Made by a program: the position numbers and the translations under genes
DNA from: Candidatus Acinetobacter avistercoris
GTDB lineage: Bacteria; Pseudomonadota; Gammaproteobacteria; Pseudomonadales; Moraxellaceae
Length of the DNA stretch: 37,609 nt
Assembly: GCA_018883945.1 (NCBI GenBank)
Contig: JAHLFF010000238.1
Coordinates: 1-37,609 of the forward strand
Direction: 5' to 3'
In this document: piece by piece, positions 1 through 7,520 of the stretch
Layout of the letters: each line of letters starts with the position of its first letter
Position numbering within the stretch: the stretch's first letter is position 1
The notes under the pieces: generated by a model
The model's database searches: none
Told to the model about the DNA's origin: nothing
The model's input: the letters and a program-made list of their open reading frames with translations, nothing else

Positions 1-228
1 TACGTGATGATGGCGTATTATTGGGCACAACAAGCGGCTGTTGCCTCTGCAAAATTAGCTTCAGGTGATGGTGCAGAAACAGTTGAATTCTATAAAGCTA
101 AAATTAAATTAGCAGATTTCTACTTTGAACGTATCTTGCCTCGTACTCAAGGGCATGCAGAATCAATGGTTAATCCAGCGAAAACGTTAATGTCTTTAGA
201 TGCTGAGCATTTTAGTTTTGATTACTAA
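1..228 (+). CDS. Acyl-CoA dehydrogenase, C-terminal end (partial)
   Basis: An open frame runs in from the left edge and stops at TAA 226-228, giving the last 75 residues of a larger protein. The helical tail, with an AKIKLADFYFERILP segment and an end rich in acidic and aromatic residues, resembles the C-terminal extension of the large (about 600-residue) bacterial acyl-CoA dehydrogenases that act in fatty-acid beta-oxidation with FAD. The catalytic domain lies outside the window, so substrate length cannot be judged. A strong terminator follows 24 bp after the stop. The last 11 codons and the terminator are duplicated at 799-886. The family call is by recognition of the tail only. Confidence 0.75.
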   Translation, partial: YVMMAYYWAQQAAVASAKLASGDGAETVEFYKAKIKLADFYFERILPRTQGHAESMVNPAKTLMSLDAEHFSFDY

Positions 229-281
229 GTACTAATGACTAAGTTTTAGATTAAAGACCGCTAAGGCGGTCTTTTTTATTC
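193..281 (+). repeat. Direct repeat, copy A (3' end of dehydrogenase gene plus terminator)
   Basis: This stretch reappears at 799-886 with an offset of 606 bp. By eye there are three substitutions (202/808, 258/864, 263/869) and one T fewer in the second copy. Copy A is the functional one: it holds the last 11 codons of the dehydrogenase gene, its stop codon and an intact terminator stem. Confidence 0.9.
253..277 (+). terminator. Rho-independent terminator of the acyl-CoA dehydrogenase gene
   Basis: A 9-bp perfect stem AAAGACCGC / GCGGTCTTT (253-261 with 266-274) with a 4-base loop TAAG is followed by a T run. It lies directly after the dehydrogenase stop codon. Confidence 0.9.
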
Positions 282-309
282 AACTGAAATAGATAAGATT
301 GGATGACCT

Positions 310-747
310 ATGTTACAGATTGCCAGTAAAGAAGATTTCCTTGTTTTAATTGAAATATGGGAACGCGCTGTCAGAGCAACGCATGACTTCCTCCCTGAAG
401 CTGAAATTAATGAACTAAAACCATTAATTTTAAATGAATATTTTCAGCATGTATTACTACACAAATATGTAAAAGACGGAAAAATTGTCGGTTTTATTGG
501 TACAAGCCCTGATAATATTGAAATGTTATTCATTGAACCCGACTTTAGAAGTCAAGGGATTGGTAAAGTCCTCACTCAGTTTGCTATTAAAGAACTCAAT
601 ATTCAAAAAGTGGATGTTAATGAGCAAAATTCACAAGCTATTGGTTTCTATCAAAAGCTTGGATTTAAAGTTATTTCAAGATCTGAACTAGATGGACAAG
701 GAAAAGCCTATCCTCTTTTACATTTACAACACAAAGCTAATATTTAG
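310..747 (+). CDS. GNAT-family N-acetyltransferase, YjaB-like
   Basis: This 145-residue protein is a single GNAT domain that would transfer an acetyl group from acetyl-CoA to an unknown amine. It resembles E. coli YjaB along its length: an N-terminal IWERAVRATHDFL block, the acetyl-CoA pyrophosphate-binding loop RSQGIGKVL (about residues 82-90), and the C-terminal VNEQNSQAIGFYQKLGFKV block followed by GKAYPLLHL. The ATG start gives the expected length for the family. The gene is not in an obvious operon. It lies between two copies of the 3' end of the upstream dehydrogenase gene, which suggests it was inserted there. The true substrate is unknown. Confidence 0.88.
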   Translation: MLQIASKEDFLVLIEIWERAVRATHDFLPEAEINELKPLILNEYFQHVLLHKYVKDGKIVGFIGTSPDNIEMLFIEPDFRSQGIGKVLTQFAIKELNIQKVDVNEQNSQAIGFYQKLGFKVISRSELDGQGKAYPLLHLQHKANI

Positions 748-798
748 CACTGTTTATTTTACTTAATCTTTGCTATTTAATTTTTCTCTCAATATTCT

Positions 799-886
799 TC
801 TTTAGATACTGAGCATTTTAGTTTTGATTACTAAGTACTAATGACTAAGTTTTAGATTAAAGAGCGCTGAGGCGGTCTTTTTATTC
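799..886 (+). repeat. Direct repeat, copy B (remnant of dehydrogenase 3' end and terminator)
   Basis: Second copy of 193-281. In frame it still reads SLDTEHFSFDY and a TAA at 831-833, against SLDAEHFSFDY in the real gene, but no dehydrogenase coding sequence precedes it. The hairpin remains with one broken pair (G864 where the intact copy has C), AAAGAGCGC against GCGGTCTTT, followed by T residues. It may therefore still end transcription of the acetyltransferase gene. Confidence 0.9.
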
Positions 887-960
887 GCTTAGAATAATTC
901 CCTAAGATGGTAGATAATATTGGATGCTTTACCGATATTTTTCGATAAGGAGTTAAGTCG

Positions 961-1281
961 ATGCATATAAACAATAATGACGATGAATCCTACTATGCTG
1001 TAATCTTTTCATCTGTTCGAACTAATGGCGATCCTGGTTATGAATTAATGGCCGCTGCAATGATGGAACTCGCTCAAAAGCAAGCTGGTTTTTTAAGCGT
1101 AGATTCAGCTCGAGAAGATATCGGTATAACGGTTTCTTACTGGACATCTCTAGAATCAATCAAAAATTGGAAAGCTCAAATCGATCATACCATCGCGAGA
1201 AATCGGGGTAGAGAGCAATGGTACTCATCTTATACAGTACGAATATGTAAAGTCGTTCATGAGTACTCTTTCATCAAATGA
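961..1281 (+). CDS. Antibiotic biosynthesis monooxygenase (ABM) domain protein
   Basis: The 106-residue product has the pattern of a small ABM-fold (dimeric alpha/beta barrel) protein: a YYAVIFSSVRT first strand, an ELMAAAMMELAQKQAGFLSVDSAR block (about 28-51), and ISYWTS-like ITVSYWTSLESIKNWK (about 55-70), which is typical of the family. Members include haem-degrading and quinol-oxidising enzymes, but many in this subgroup have no known substrate. AAGGAG at 947-952 is a good ribosome binding site for the ATG at 961. The gene is alone, just after the repeated terminator remnant, and faces the convergent hemW. Confidence 0.8.
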   Translation: MHINNNDDESYYAVIFSSVRTNGDPGYELMAAAMMELAQKQAGFLSVDSAREDIGITVSYWTSLESIKNWKAQIDHTIARNRGREQWYSSYTVRICKVVHEYSFIK

Positions 1282-1397
1282 TTGTTTCAATAAATGACTC
1301 GTTCATAAACAAGACCATCGATAAACAAGCTTGAATAATGAGTTCTTATGGCTTATCACCTTACAAATTTCCAATGCAGCAAAGAACAAGTCTAAAT

Positions 1398-2552
1398 TTA
1401 TAAAAACTCTTCCAAAACTGAGTTTAGAAATACATGCCCCTGCTCAGTGCAGGCCAATCTTGACTCATCTGCTACTAAAAGTTTTCGTTGACGTAATGAT
1501 GTCAAGACTTCATCAAGTTCATATAGGTCACAGCCTGTACGTGTTAAATAAAACTGTGCATCTACACCATCATTTAAACGCAAAGCATTCATCATAAATT
1601 CGAACGGCATTTCATCCGCTTCAATCTTTTTAAACTGAAGATGATCTGCTGGCACTTTGGCTAAATAATCTTTAGGTAAGCGTGTTTTCTGGAAGCGGTA
1701 AACGCCATCAGGTTGCGTCACTTTACCGTGTGCACCCGCCCCAATCGCTAAATAATCACCAAACTGCCAATAATTTAAATTATGAGCCGATGGTAATTCT
1801 TTACGCCATGCAGATACTTCGTAATTGATAAAGCCATTGGCTTTTAAATACTTTTCACCCTGTTCTTGAATATCTTCTAAGACTTCATCCATGGGTAAAA
1901 CGGGCTGCGTCCGAAAAAATACAGTATTCGGTTCGATGGTTAATTGATACCAAGAGACATGAGTCGCTCCATTTTCCACCGCCATTTTCAAATCAAAAAG
2001 CGCTTGCTCTAAAGTCTGCTCAGGAAGTCCATGCATCAAATCAACATTAATACGTTTGAAGCCTGCCTCAGTCGCTAAATGAATCGCTGAAGTTGCGTCA
2101 TCATGGCTATGGATACGACCTAATTTTTTTAAATGTTCTGCGTTAAAACTTTGTACACCGATGGATAAACGGTTAATGCCTGCATCTAGATAAGCAGCAA
2201 ATGGATCATGTTCTACCGTACCTGGATTTGCCTCTAAAGTAATTTCACAATCATCTTCAAACGGAAGAATCTGCTTCAGTTGGTCAAACAACCAGACATA
2301 ACCCTGCGCTGAAATAAGTGAAGGCGTTCCCCCACCAATAAAAACACTGTGAATCTGACGCCCTTGTGCAAAATCCACTTGAGTCTTAAAGTCTTCAACC
2401 AAAGCAGTTAAATATTCCTGCTCTAAATCCAAACTTAATTCACCATTTGGCACTGCATGTGAATTGAAGTCGCAATATGGACACTTACGCACACACCATG
2501 GCATGTGTATATATAGAGAGAGCGGAACAGATACAGGATTTAAATCAGCCAA
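1398..2552 (-). CDS. hemW: Radical SAM haem chaperone HemW
   Basis: This 384-residue protein is a radical SAM protein of the HemW (formerly oxygen-independent coproporphyrinogen oxidase-like) family, which binds haem and passes it to target proteins. Near the N-terminus, SLYIHMPWCVRKCPYCDFNSH carries the C-x3-C-x2-C cluster motif. FIGGGTPS, EANPGT, RLSIGVQSF and the GAGAHGK block follow in the usual order. The start is TTG at 2552: an in-frame TGA lies 9 nt upstream, and the only nearby ATG falls inside the motif region, so TTG is the sensible choice. No strong ribosome binding site is seen. True coproporphyrinogen dehydrogenase HemN is longer and has a different N-terminus. Confidence 0.93.
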   Translation of the reverse strand: MADLNPVSVPLSLYIHMPWCVRKCPYCDFNSHAVPNGELSLDLEQEYLTALVEDFKTQVDFAQGRQIHSVFIGGGTPSLISAQGYVWLFDQLKQILPFEDDCEITLEANPGTVEHDPFAAYLDAGINRLSIGVQSFNAEHLKKLGRIHSHDDATSAIHLATEAGFKRINVDLMHGLPEQTLEQALFDLKMAVENGATHVSWYQLTIEPNTVFFRTQPVLPMDEVLEDIQEQGEKYLKANGFINYEVSAWRKELPSAHNLNYWQFGDYLAIGAGAHGKVTQPDGVYRFQKTRLPKDYLAKVPADHLQFKKIEADEMPFEFMMNALRLNDGVDAQFYLTRTGCDLYELDEVLTSLRQRKLLVADESRLACTEQGHVFLNSVLEEFL

Positions 2553-2664
2553 GGAACAAGCTCAAACAGGCAAAAAACTATTTTAACATGTCTACATCAC
2601 AACACCGCATACTTGTACTGATTTTGCTTTAGACTCAAAATAAATCTATAAGAAGGTCATATAA

Positions 2665-3126
2665 ATGATGAAAATATCGAGCCAATTATACGTCTTTATT
2701 CCGCTTGCTTTTGCGATTGGTGTCGCCATGACTTTTCAAACGGTCATTAACACCCAACTGAGGGAATATTTACACAGTCCAATTCAAGCTGCCTTTTTAT
2801 CGTTTTTAATTGGTACAATTCTGTTGGCTTTTTTGGTTTATTTTCAATCTCCACCTAAACCAAGCTTCCAATTATTATCTCAAATTCCTTGGTATTTGTG
2901 GTTAGGCGGTTGTCTGGGTGTGTATGCCATTAGTATGAGTATTTATGCTGCACCCAAATTAAGTTTCCTAACCCTATCGGGTTTAATCATTTTTGGACAG
3001 ATTGTGATGTCGATGCTGGTGGATCATTTTGGCATACTTGGCACTGAAAAAACGGCGATTAATTGGCAACGCTTTTTGGGTTCAATCACCATTATGATTG
3101 GGGTTATTCTGACCTTACAACGTTAA
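2665..3126 (+). CDS. DMT-superfamily inner-membrane protein, YdcZ (DUF606) type
   Basis: The 153-residue protein has about five hydrophobic segments (roughly residues 8-26, 40-60, 75-92, 97-117 and 132-150), as in the YdcZ/DUF606 half-size members of the drug/metabolite transporter superfamily. The N-terminal AFAIGVAMTFQTVINTQLREYL block, with a polar pair in the first helix, is characteristic. Such proteins are presumed to act as dimers, and no substrate is known. AGAAGG at 2651-2656 serves either of the two adjacent ATG codons at 2665 and 2668. The next gene, abeM, follows on the same strand 50 bp later and may be co-transcribed. Confidence 0.85.
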   Translation: MMKISSQLYVFIPLAFAIGVAMTFQTVINTQLREYLHSPIQAAFLSFLIGTILLAFLVYFQSPPKPSFQLLSQIPWYLWLGGCLGVYAISMSIYAAPKLSFLTLSGLIIFGQIVMSMLVDHFGILGTEKTAINWQRFLGSITIMIGVILTLQR

Positions 3127-3176
3127 TGAAAAACAACATTAATGAAAACGTTCTCTCTGTTATATGAGTATTTTTT

Positions 3177-4544
3177 GTGTCGACAATCGTAAGTACCCGC
3201 TTTGAACTTAAACATCTTTTTCAATTAATGATCCCGATTTTGATCACACAATTTTCTCAAGCTGGATTGGGCCTAGTCGACACCATCATGGCGGGGCATT
3301 TATCCGCCACTGATTTAGCAGCAATCGCTGTGGGTGTGGGCTTATGGATTCCCATCATGTTACTTTTCAGTGGCATTATGATTGCGACTACGCCTTTGGT
3401 CGCTGAAGCAAATGGTGCGAGAACCCCTGAGAAAATTGCCACGATTGCTCGCCAATCTTTATGGATTGCATTAATTTTAGGCATCATCGCAGGCATTATT
3501 TTACAGCTAATGCCGCCTTTATTGCCTTATTTGGGTGTGCCTGAAACGTTAATCCCTAAAGCCAGTTTGTTTTTACATGCGATTGGTTTTGGTATGCCTG
3601 CAGTTACCATGTATGCGGCTTTGCGTGGTTATTCCGAGGCATTAGGACATCCAAGACCTGTAACTGTTATTAGCTTATTGTCTCTTGTTGCATTGGTTCC
3701 ACTAAATTTCCTGTTCATGTATGGCTGGGGTCCAATCCCTGCGCTTGGCAGTGCGGGATGTGGTTTTGCCACTGCAATTTTACAATGGATCATGCTGTTC
3801 ACTTTAGCCACCTATATTTTCAAAAGTAAGTCTTATCAAAAAACGCAGATTTTTACGAAGTGGGAAGCATTAGATCGCTACTGGATCAAACGTATTTTAG
3901 CGTTAGGCTTACCCATTGGTTTGGCTATTTTTTTCGAAGTGAGTATTTTCAGTACCGCCGCGATCGTCATCAGCCCCTTGGGTGAAACCACAGTCGCTGC
4001 ACACCAAATTGCGATGTCTGTCACCTCACAATTGTTTATGATTCCGATGTCACTAGCGATTGCACTCACTATTCGAATTGGTTTGTATTATGGTCAAAAA
4101 AATATAGCAGCCATGCGACGTGTACAACTGATTGGTTTAATCACAGGAACCGTTTTAGCTTTTGCGACAATGGCACTCATTTGGTTTTTCCGTCCTGAAA
4201 TTGTCTCGATTTACACCACCGATTTAGGTGTTTCCCAAGTTGCCATTTATTTGCTCCTATTCGCCATGGGATATCAACTTATGGATTCATGGCAAATCAG
4301 TGCCGCAGGTTGTTTACGTGGTATGCAAGATACCAAAGGTCCAATGTGGATTACGATGATTGCATATTGGCTCATTGCCTTCCCAATCGGCTTATATCTC
4401 GCTCGCTATACAGATATAGGTGCGCCAGGTGTGTGGATCGGACTGATTATCGGTTTGAGCATTGCTTGCGTGTTATTACTTATGCGCCTTTATAACAATA
4501 ATCGTAAGTTAGACAAAAAGTTTAGTTTAGGAGAACAATCTTAA
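3177..4544 (+). CDS. abeM: MATE-family multidrug efflux pump AbeM
   Basis: The 455-residue polytopic protein should have 12 membrane segments and export cationic drugs and dyes in exchange for protons or sodium. The sequence agrees closely with my recollection of Acinetobacter AbeM: LMIPILITQFSQAGLGLVDT near the N-terminus, MAGHLSATDLAAIAVGVGLW, ALRGYSEALGHPRPVTVIS in the middle, and SAAGCLRGMQDT late on. The start is GTG at 3177; it gives the same N-terminus as known AbeM, although the ribosome binding site is weak. The first acidic residue of the drug path, in LVDTIMAGH, is present. A 15-bp tandem repeat and a terminator follow the stop. Confidence 0.92.
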   Translation: MSTIVSTRFELKHLFQLMIPILITQFSQAGLGLVDTIMAGHLSATDLAAIAVGVGLWIPIMLLFSGIMIATTPLVAEANGARTPEKIATIARQSLWIALILGIIAGIILQLMPPLLPYLGVPETLIPKASLFLHAIGFGMPAVTMYAALRGYSEALGHPRPVTVISLLSLVALVPLNFLFMYGWGPIPALGSAGCGFATAILQWIMLFTLATYIFKSKSYQKTQIFTKWEALDRYWIKRILALGLPIGLAIFFEVSIFSTAAIVISPLGETTVAAHQIAMSVTSQLFMIPMSLAIALTIRIGLYYGQKNIAAMRRVQLIGLITGTVLAFATMALIWFFRPEIVSIYTTDLGVSQVAIYLLLFAMGYQLMDSWQISAAGCLRGMQDTKGPMWITMIAYWLIAFPIGLYLARYTDIGAPGVWIGLIIGLSIACVLLLMRLYNNNRKLDKKFSLGEQS

Positions 4545-4550
4545 CTTCAC

Positions 4551-4618
4551 CATCTATTGAATCGTCATCTATTGAATTGTTATCTATTGTGTCGTCATCA
4601 ATTCAGTCGTCATCTAAG
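4551..4618. repeat. 15-bp tandem repeat, about 4.5 copies
   Basis: Four full units, CATCTATTGAATCGT (4551-4565), CATCTATTGAATTGT (4566-4580), TATCTATTGTGTCGT (4581-4595) and CATCAATTCAGTCGT (4596-4610), are followed by a partial unit CATCTAAG. They lie between the abeM stop and its terminator, so they would be in the 3' untranslated region. Confidence 0.85.
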
Positions 4619-4650
4619 CCATGTATATTAAAAATACATGGCTTTTTTTG
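4616..4650 (+). terminator. Rho-independent terminator after abeM
   Basis: A 10-bp stem AGCCATGTAT / ATACATGGCT (4617-4626 with 4634-4643) with a 7-base loop is followed by seven Ts. Confidence 0.9.
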
Positions 4651-4766
4651 ATTGTTGCTTTGTGTCTTCATTGTTGCAACAAACACTTAACAATTTAAAG
4701 TAGGCATTCCGAGTAGAGTCGCCTATGATAAATTTAGAAATATAAAAGATTTGAGGATTTTTCTGA

Positions 4767-6065
4767 ATGTCAAAAAGTGCGAGCTCTCCCGGCCGTCGTT
4801 TTATGAAGCTCGCAGGTATGACTGCAAGCATTGCGACTAAAACAGTATCAAATTCCATTCGTAATTTTAATGCGGATGATGATCAAAAAAATGAAGCTCG
4901 AACTAAACTTTTTCAAGACATTGGACTACAGATTGCAGACACCTTGGGAGAAATGAAAGGTGCTGTCATGAAGGTTGGTCAGATTGCCTCACAATATAAA
5001 GATATTTTCCCTCCTGAAGTTGCAAAGGCGATCGCAAAACTACAGCGCCAAGCACCACCTATGCCCTTTCATGAGATCAAAAAACAAGTGGAAGTAGAAT
5101 TAGGAAAACCGCTTAATCAGACATTCAAGCATTTTGAAGAACAACCTTTTGCTGCTGCCTCTATCGGACAGGTTCACAAAGCGATTTTAAACAATGGGCA
5201 AGAAGTTGTCGTTAAAGTTCAATATCCTGGTGTCGATCAAGCCTGTGAAAGTGACTTAAAACAAGTTCGTTTGGCCTTGCGCTTGATGGGCGTATTAAAG
5301 ATCGATAAAAAACTGCAAGATCGTATATTTAAAGAAATCCAAGACAGTTTACATGAAGAATTAAACTACGAAATTGAAGCACAAAACTTACAAGTATTTC
5401 GTACCTTCCATGCTTCGCTCGATCCTAAAATCATTATTCCTCAAGTGTTTTCTGAGTATTCAAGTCGTCGTGTACTGACGTTAAGTTTGGAAAAAGGTGA
5501 AAGTATTGAAACTGCAAGTACTTGGGATTTAAATGTTCGCAATGAAATTGGACGCCGCCTTATTCGTGCTTTAGGTCAAGAAATGTTTTATTTAAAACGC
5601 TTCCATTGTGATCCTCACCCAGGAAACTTTGCTTTTAAAGAAGATGGTAGTGTCATCATTTATGATTTTGGTGGGGTTAAAACATTATCGACCAACCTTG
5701 TTGATCGCTTTAAAAAACTGGTTCAAGCTGGCCGAAATCATGATATTGAGACGATAGAAACTTATCTCATTGAACTCGATGCACTGGCAGAAAAAGAGAA
5801 ATTCCCTAAAGAACTTTACATCTCCTGGTTAGACGTTTTACTGCGCCCTCTTACCAAACAGTATGATTTTGCAGAGAATTCAGCACATCACGATGGCGTT
5901 CTTCTGGTGAAAAAATCCTTAAAATATTGGGACACATTCAAGCCTTCACCCGATACATTAATGGTTAATCGTACAATTTCAGGACATTACTGGAATTTGA
6001 TTCATTTAAAAGTGAATGACAATTTAATCGATCTTTTTGAAGAACTTGTGCCACCTGTTAATTAA
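4767..6065 (+). CDS. ABC1/UbiB-type atypical kinase (AarF/COQ8 family)
   Basis: The 432-residue protein belongs to the ABC1 (UbiB/COQ8) family of atypical protein-kinase-like ATPases, linked in other organisms to ubiquinone synthesis and lipid handling at membranes. In order one sees the N-terminal PGRRFMKLAGM helix, the family signature KVGQIASQ (about 68-75), the alanine-rich nucleotide loop FAAASIGQVH, the lysine strand VVVKVQYPG, the ELNYEIEAQN motif, the catalytic loop FHCDPHPGNF and the metal-binding DFG in IIYDFGGVK. All key residues are present. No C-terminal membrane anchor of the classical UbiB kind is evident, so it is more likely a soluble or peripheral paralogue than the main ubiquinone-synthesis UbiB. 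GAGGAT at 4752-4757 is the ribosome binding site. Confidence 0.85.
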   Translation: MSKSASSPGRRFMKLAGMTASIATKTVSNSIRNFNADDDQKNEARTKLFQDIGLQIADTLGEMKGAVMKVGQIASQYKDIFPPEVAKAIAKLQRQAPPMPFHEIKKQVEVELGKPLNQTFKHFEEQPFAAASIGQVHKAILNNGQEVVVKVQYPGVDQACESDLKQVRLALRLMGVLKIDKKLQDRIFKEIQDSLHEELNYEIEAQNLQVFRTFHASLDPKIIIPQVFSEYSSRRVLTLSLEKGESIETASTWDLNVRNEIGRRLIRALGQEMFYLKRFHCDPHPGNFAFKEDGSVIIYDFGGVKTLSTNLVDRFKKLVQAGRNHDIETIETYLIELDALAEKEKFPKELYISWLDVLLRPLTKQYDFAENSAHHDGVLLVKKSLKYWDTFKPSPDTLMVNRTISGHYWNLIHLKVNDNLIDLFEELVPPVN

Positions 6066-6154
6066 CATATCAAATTCACTGAACATCTCAAATTTATTAG
6101 ACAGATTAAAATTTAGATTGAATGATTAAAAAAAATATACTGCTTGTTATTCGT

Positions 6155-6173
6155 TATGTTATATTATAACATA
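6155..6173. promoter_or_regulatory. Zur operator in the rpmE2 promoter
   Basis: TATGTTATATTATAACATA is a perfect 19-bp odd-centred palindrome whose core TGTTATA-N-TATAACA matches the gammaproteobacterial Zur consensus as I know it. It lies 24 bp upstream of the rpmE2 ATG and overlaps the likely -10 element (TATAAC 6165-6170, with TTGTTA 6144-6149 as a possible -35). Bound Zur would therefore block transcription when zinc is plentiful. Confidence 0.85.
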
Positions 6174-6197
6174 TCATTTAGTGTGAGCAGTATTACG

Positions 6198-6446
6198 ATG
6201 CGTTCTAACATTCATCCATTTTATCAAGACGTCCTTTTTCACGACACCAATGCAGATACCTACTTTGTGATCGGCAGCACAATGCAACCCACACAAACTC
6301 GTGAATACCAAGGTAAAACATACCCTTACGTTACTTTAGATATTTCAAGTGCCTCACATCCGTTTTATACTGGTGAAGTGCGCCAAGCCAGTAATGAAGG
6401 TCGAGTTGCGAGCTTTAATAAACGTTTTGCACGTTTCAAACGTTAA
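6198..6446 (+). CDS. rpmE2: Ribosomal protein L31 type B (zinc-independent)
   Basis: The 82-residue product starts [20 protein letters not shown] and contains the GSTMQ and [18 protein letters not shown] blocks of L31 type B, a component of the large ribosomal subunit. It has no cysteine at all, so it lacks the zinc ribbon of type A L31. Such C-minus paralogues replace the zinc form under zinc shortage, freeing zinc. The ATG at 6198 matches the conserved family start; an upstream in-frame ATG at 6144 would place the Zur operator inside the coding region and add unrelated residues. The Zur box upstream fits this role exactly. Confidence 0.93.
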   Translation: MRSNIHPFYQDVLFHDTNADTYFVIGSTMQPTQTREYQGKTYPYVTLDISSASHPFYTGEVRQASNEGRVASFNKRFARFKR

Positions 6447-6499
6447 GAACATTAGGAACATTTATCTTTCATTGATTTTTTTAGATATATTTTTGTGTC

Positions 6500-6540
6500 G
6501 AAGCTTAAGCACTTTACTCCAGCTTAAGCTTCTTTTTTTT
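6500..6540 (+). terminator. Rho-independent terminator after rpmE2
   Basis: An 11-bp stem GAAGCTTAAGC / GCTTAAGCTTC (6500-6510 with 6522-6532) is followed by eight Ts. It abuts the stop codon of the convergent crcB. Confidence 0.88.
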
Positions 6541-6920
6541 CATTTTACATTTAGAAGATATTGAAAAATGTAAAAGCCAATCGCTAAAAATATCACACCT
6601 ACAATCAAGCTAGAAAGCGCATAAACAAGCGCGATGATGATTTGTTCATTGCGAAGCAATTGAAAGGTTTCCAAACCAAAACTTGAAAATGTAGTAAAAC
6701 CGCCCAATACGCCAACCATAATAAAAAGGCGTGTCTCTTGTTGCAGAACGGGGTATTTCAATGTAAACGCAAAGAAAATCCCAGCCAACAAACAGCCAAG
6801 TACATTGACTGACCATGTCGCCCATGGAAATAATAATTGTGGTTTAGACAGCCAAAGGCCTACCCCATAACGTAAACACGCTCCGATCGCACCACCACAA
6901 GCAACAAAAAATATATTCAT
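6540..6920 (-). CDS. crcB: Fluoride exporter CrcB (Fluc channel)
   Basis: The 126-residue, four-helix membrane protein is a Fluc-type fluoride channel that lets toxic fluoride leave the cell as an antiparallel dimer. The motifs are all present: GGAIGACLRYGVG near the N-terminus, the TWSVNVLGC helix (about 42-50), and GVLGGFTTFSSFGLET (about 73-88) with the phenylalanines of the anion path. The ATG at 6920 is preferred over the TTG one codon upstream at 6923. No fluoride riboswitch could be recognised upstream. Confidence 0.93.
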   Translation of the reverse strand: MNIFFVACGGAIGACLRYGVGLWLSKPQLLFPWATWSVNVLGCLLAGIFFAFTLKYPVLQQETRLFIMVGVLGGFTTFSSFGLETFQLLRNEQIIIALVYALSSLIVGVIFLAIGFYIFQYLLNVK

Positions 6921-7100
6921 CAATGCTAAGAACTTTTAGAAATCACCCATCACTTTAAATGTTTTTTATACTGTTGTACTAGTCCAATATTTTGTCTATC
7001 GATCAATTTTTTAAAGAAATCTGAGAATCAGTCATTTGGGATTTAGATATAATAATTTTTTAGTTAATATGATGCCAATTTAAACGAAAGGAAATTTCTC

Positions 7101-7433
7101 ATGGCACAAGCTTTATTAGCACAATTACAGTCAGGTGAAGCTCAGTTTTCAGATGTTATTGCTCATATTGATGCTCATTTTAATCATATACCAACCGCAT
7201 TTAAAAATGGCCTTCAAACCAATGCTGCGACTGAAAATCAAGGCAGTGCGAAAGTATTTTCTTTCGCTCAAATCAATGGCTTAAATCCAGCGGATACTTT
7301 AGCTTTATTCGCAGAACATTATGCATCTGTACTGAATACCCCTGAAGGTTCAGATCATCAGAATATTCGTCAATTCATGCTCAATGGTTGGAATGGTATT
7401 CAGTTTGATGGTAATGCATTAAGCGCTAAATAA
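7101..7433 (+). CDS. HopJ-family protein of unknown function
   Basis: The 110-residue protein has the pattern of the HopJ family (PF08888): an N-terminal LLAQLQSGEAQFSDVIAHIDAHFNHIPTAFKNG block, the N-x-x-GSAKVFSFAQINGL motif (about 46-60) and the ALFAEHYASVLNTPEGSDHQNIRQFM block. The family was named from a supposed Pseudomonas type III effector, but it is common in free-living bacteria without such systems. No type III genes are near, so an effector role is not supported. AAAGGA a few bases upstream is a good ribosome binding site. It is a single gene with its own terminator. Confidence 0.85.
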   Translation: MAQALLAQLQSGEAQFSDVIAHIDAHFNHIPTAFKNGLQTNAATENQGSAKVFSFAQINGLNPADTLALFAEHYASVLNTPEGSDHQNIRQFMLNGWNGIQFDGNALSAK

Positions 7434-7444
7434 ATTTGAATGCT

Positions 7445-7473
7445 AAAAAAGGGAGCTTCAAGTTTCCTTTTTT
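7445..7473. terminator. Terminator between the HopJ-family and GFA genes
   Basis: A stem of A6 GGGA against TTCC T6 (7445-7454 with 7464-7473, one G-T pair) has runs of A and T on its two sides. It could serve both convergent genes. Confidence 0.7.
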
Positions 7474-7520
7474 ATTCACTTTAGATAAATTTCATTCACG
7501 TTAATCCACACGCATTCAAA

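Noticed and set aside
1331..1597. Plus-strand open frame over the end of hemW
   Set aside because: It lies largely antisense to hemW, has no family resemblance and no clear ribosome binding site.
4767..4860. Twin-arginine signal peptide on the ABC1 kinase (GRRFMKLAGM)
   Set aside because: The RR lies in the N-terminal helix typical of ABC1 proteins, the hydrophobic core is weak, and a cytosolic ATP-dependent kinase should not be exported.
6144..6197. Upstream ATG for rpmE2
   Set aside because: It would put the Zur operator within the coding region and adds residues absent from L31 proteins; ATG 6198 matches the family start.
6921..7080. Possible fluoride riboswitch upstream of crcB
   Set aside because: A GTGATGGGTGA stretch on the minus strand is vaguely similar to the motif, but the rest of the fluoride aptamer (conserved loop and pseudoknot sequences) was not found.
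7101..7433. HopJ-family gene as evidence of type III secretion
   Set aside because: The name is historical. No type III apparatus, chaperone or hrp-type promoter is visible, and the family is common in non-pathogens.
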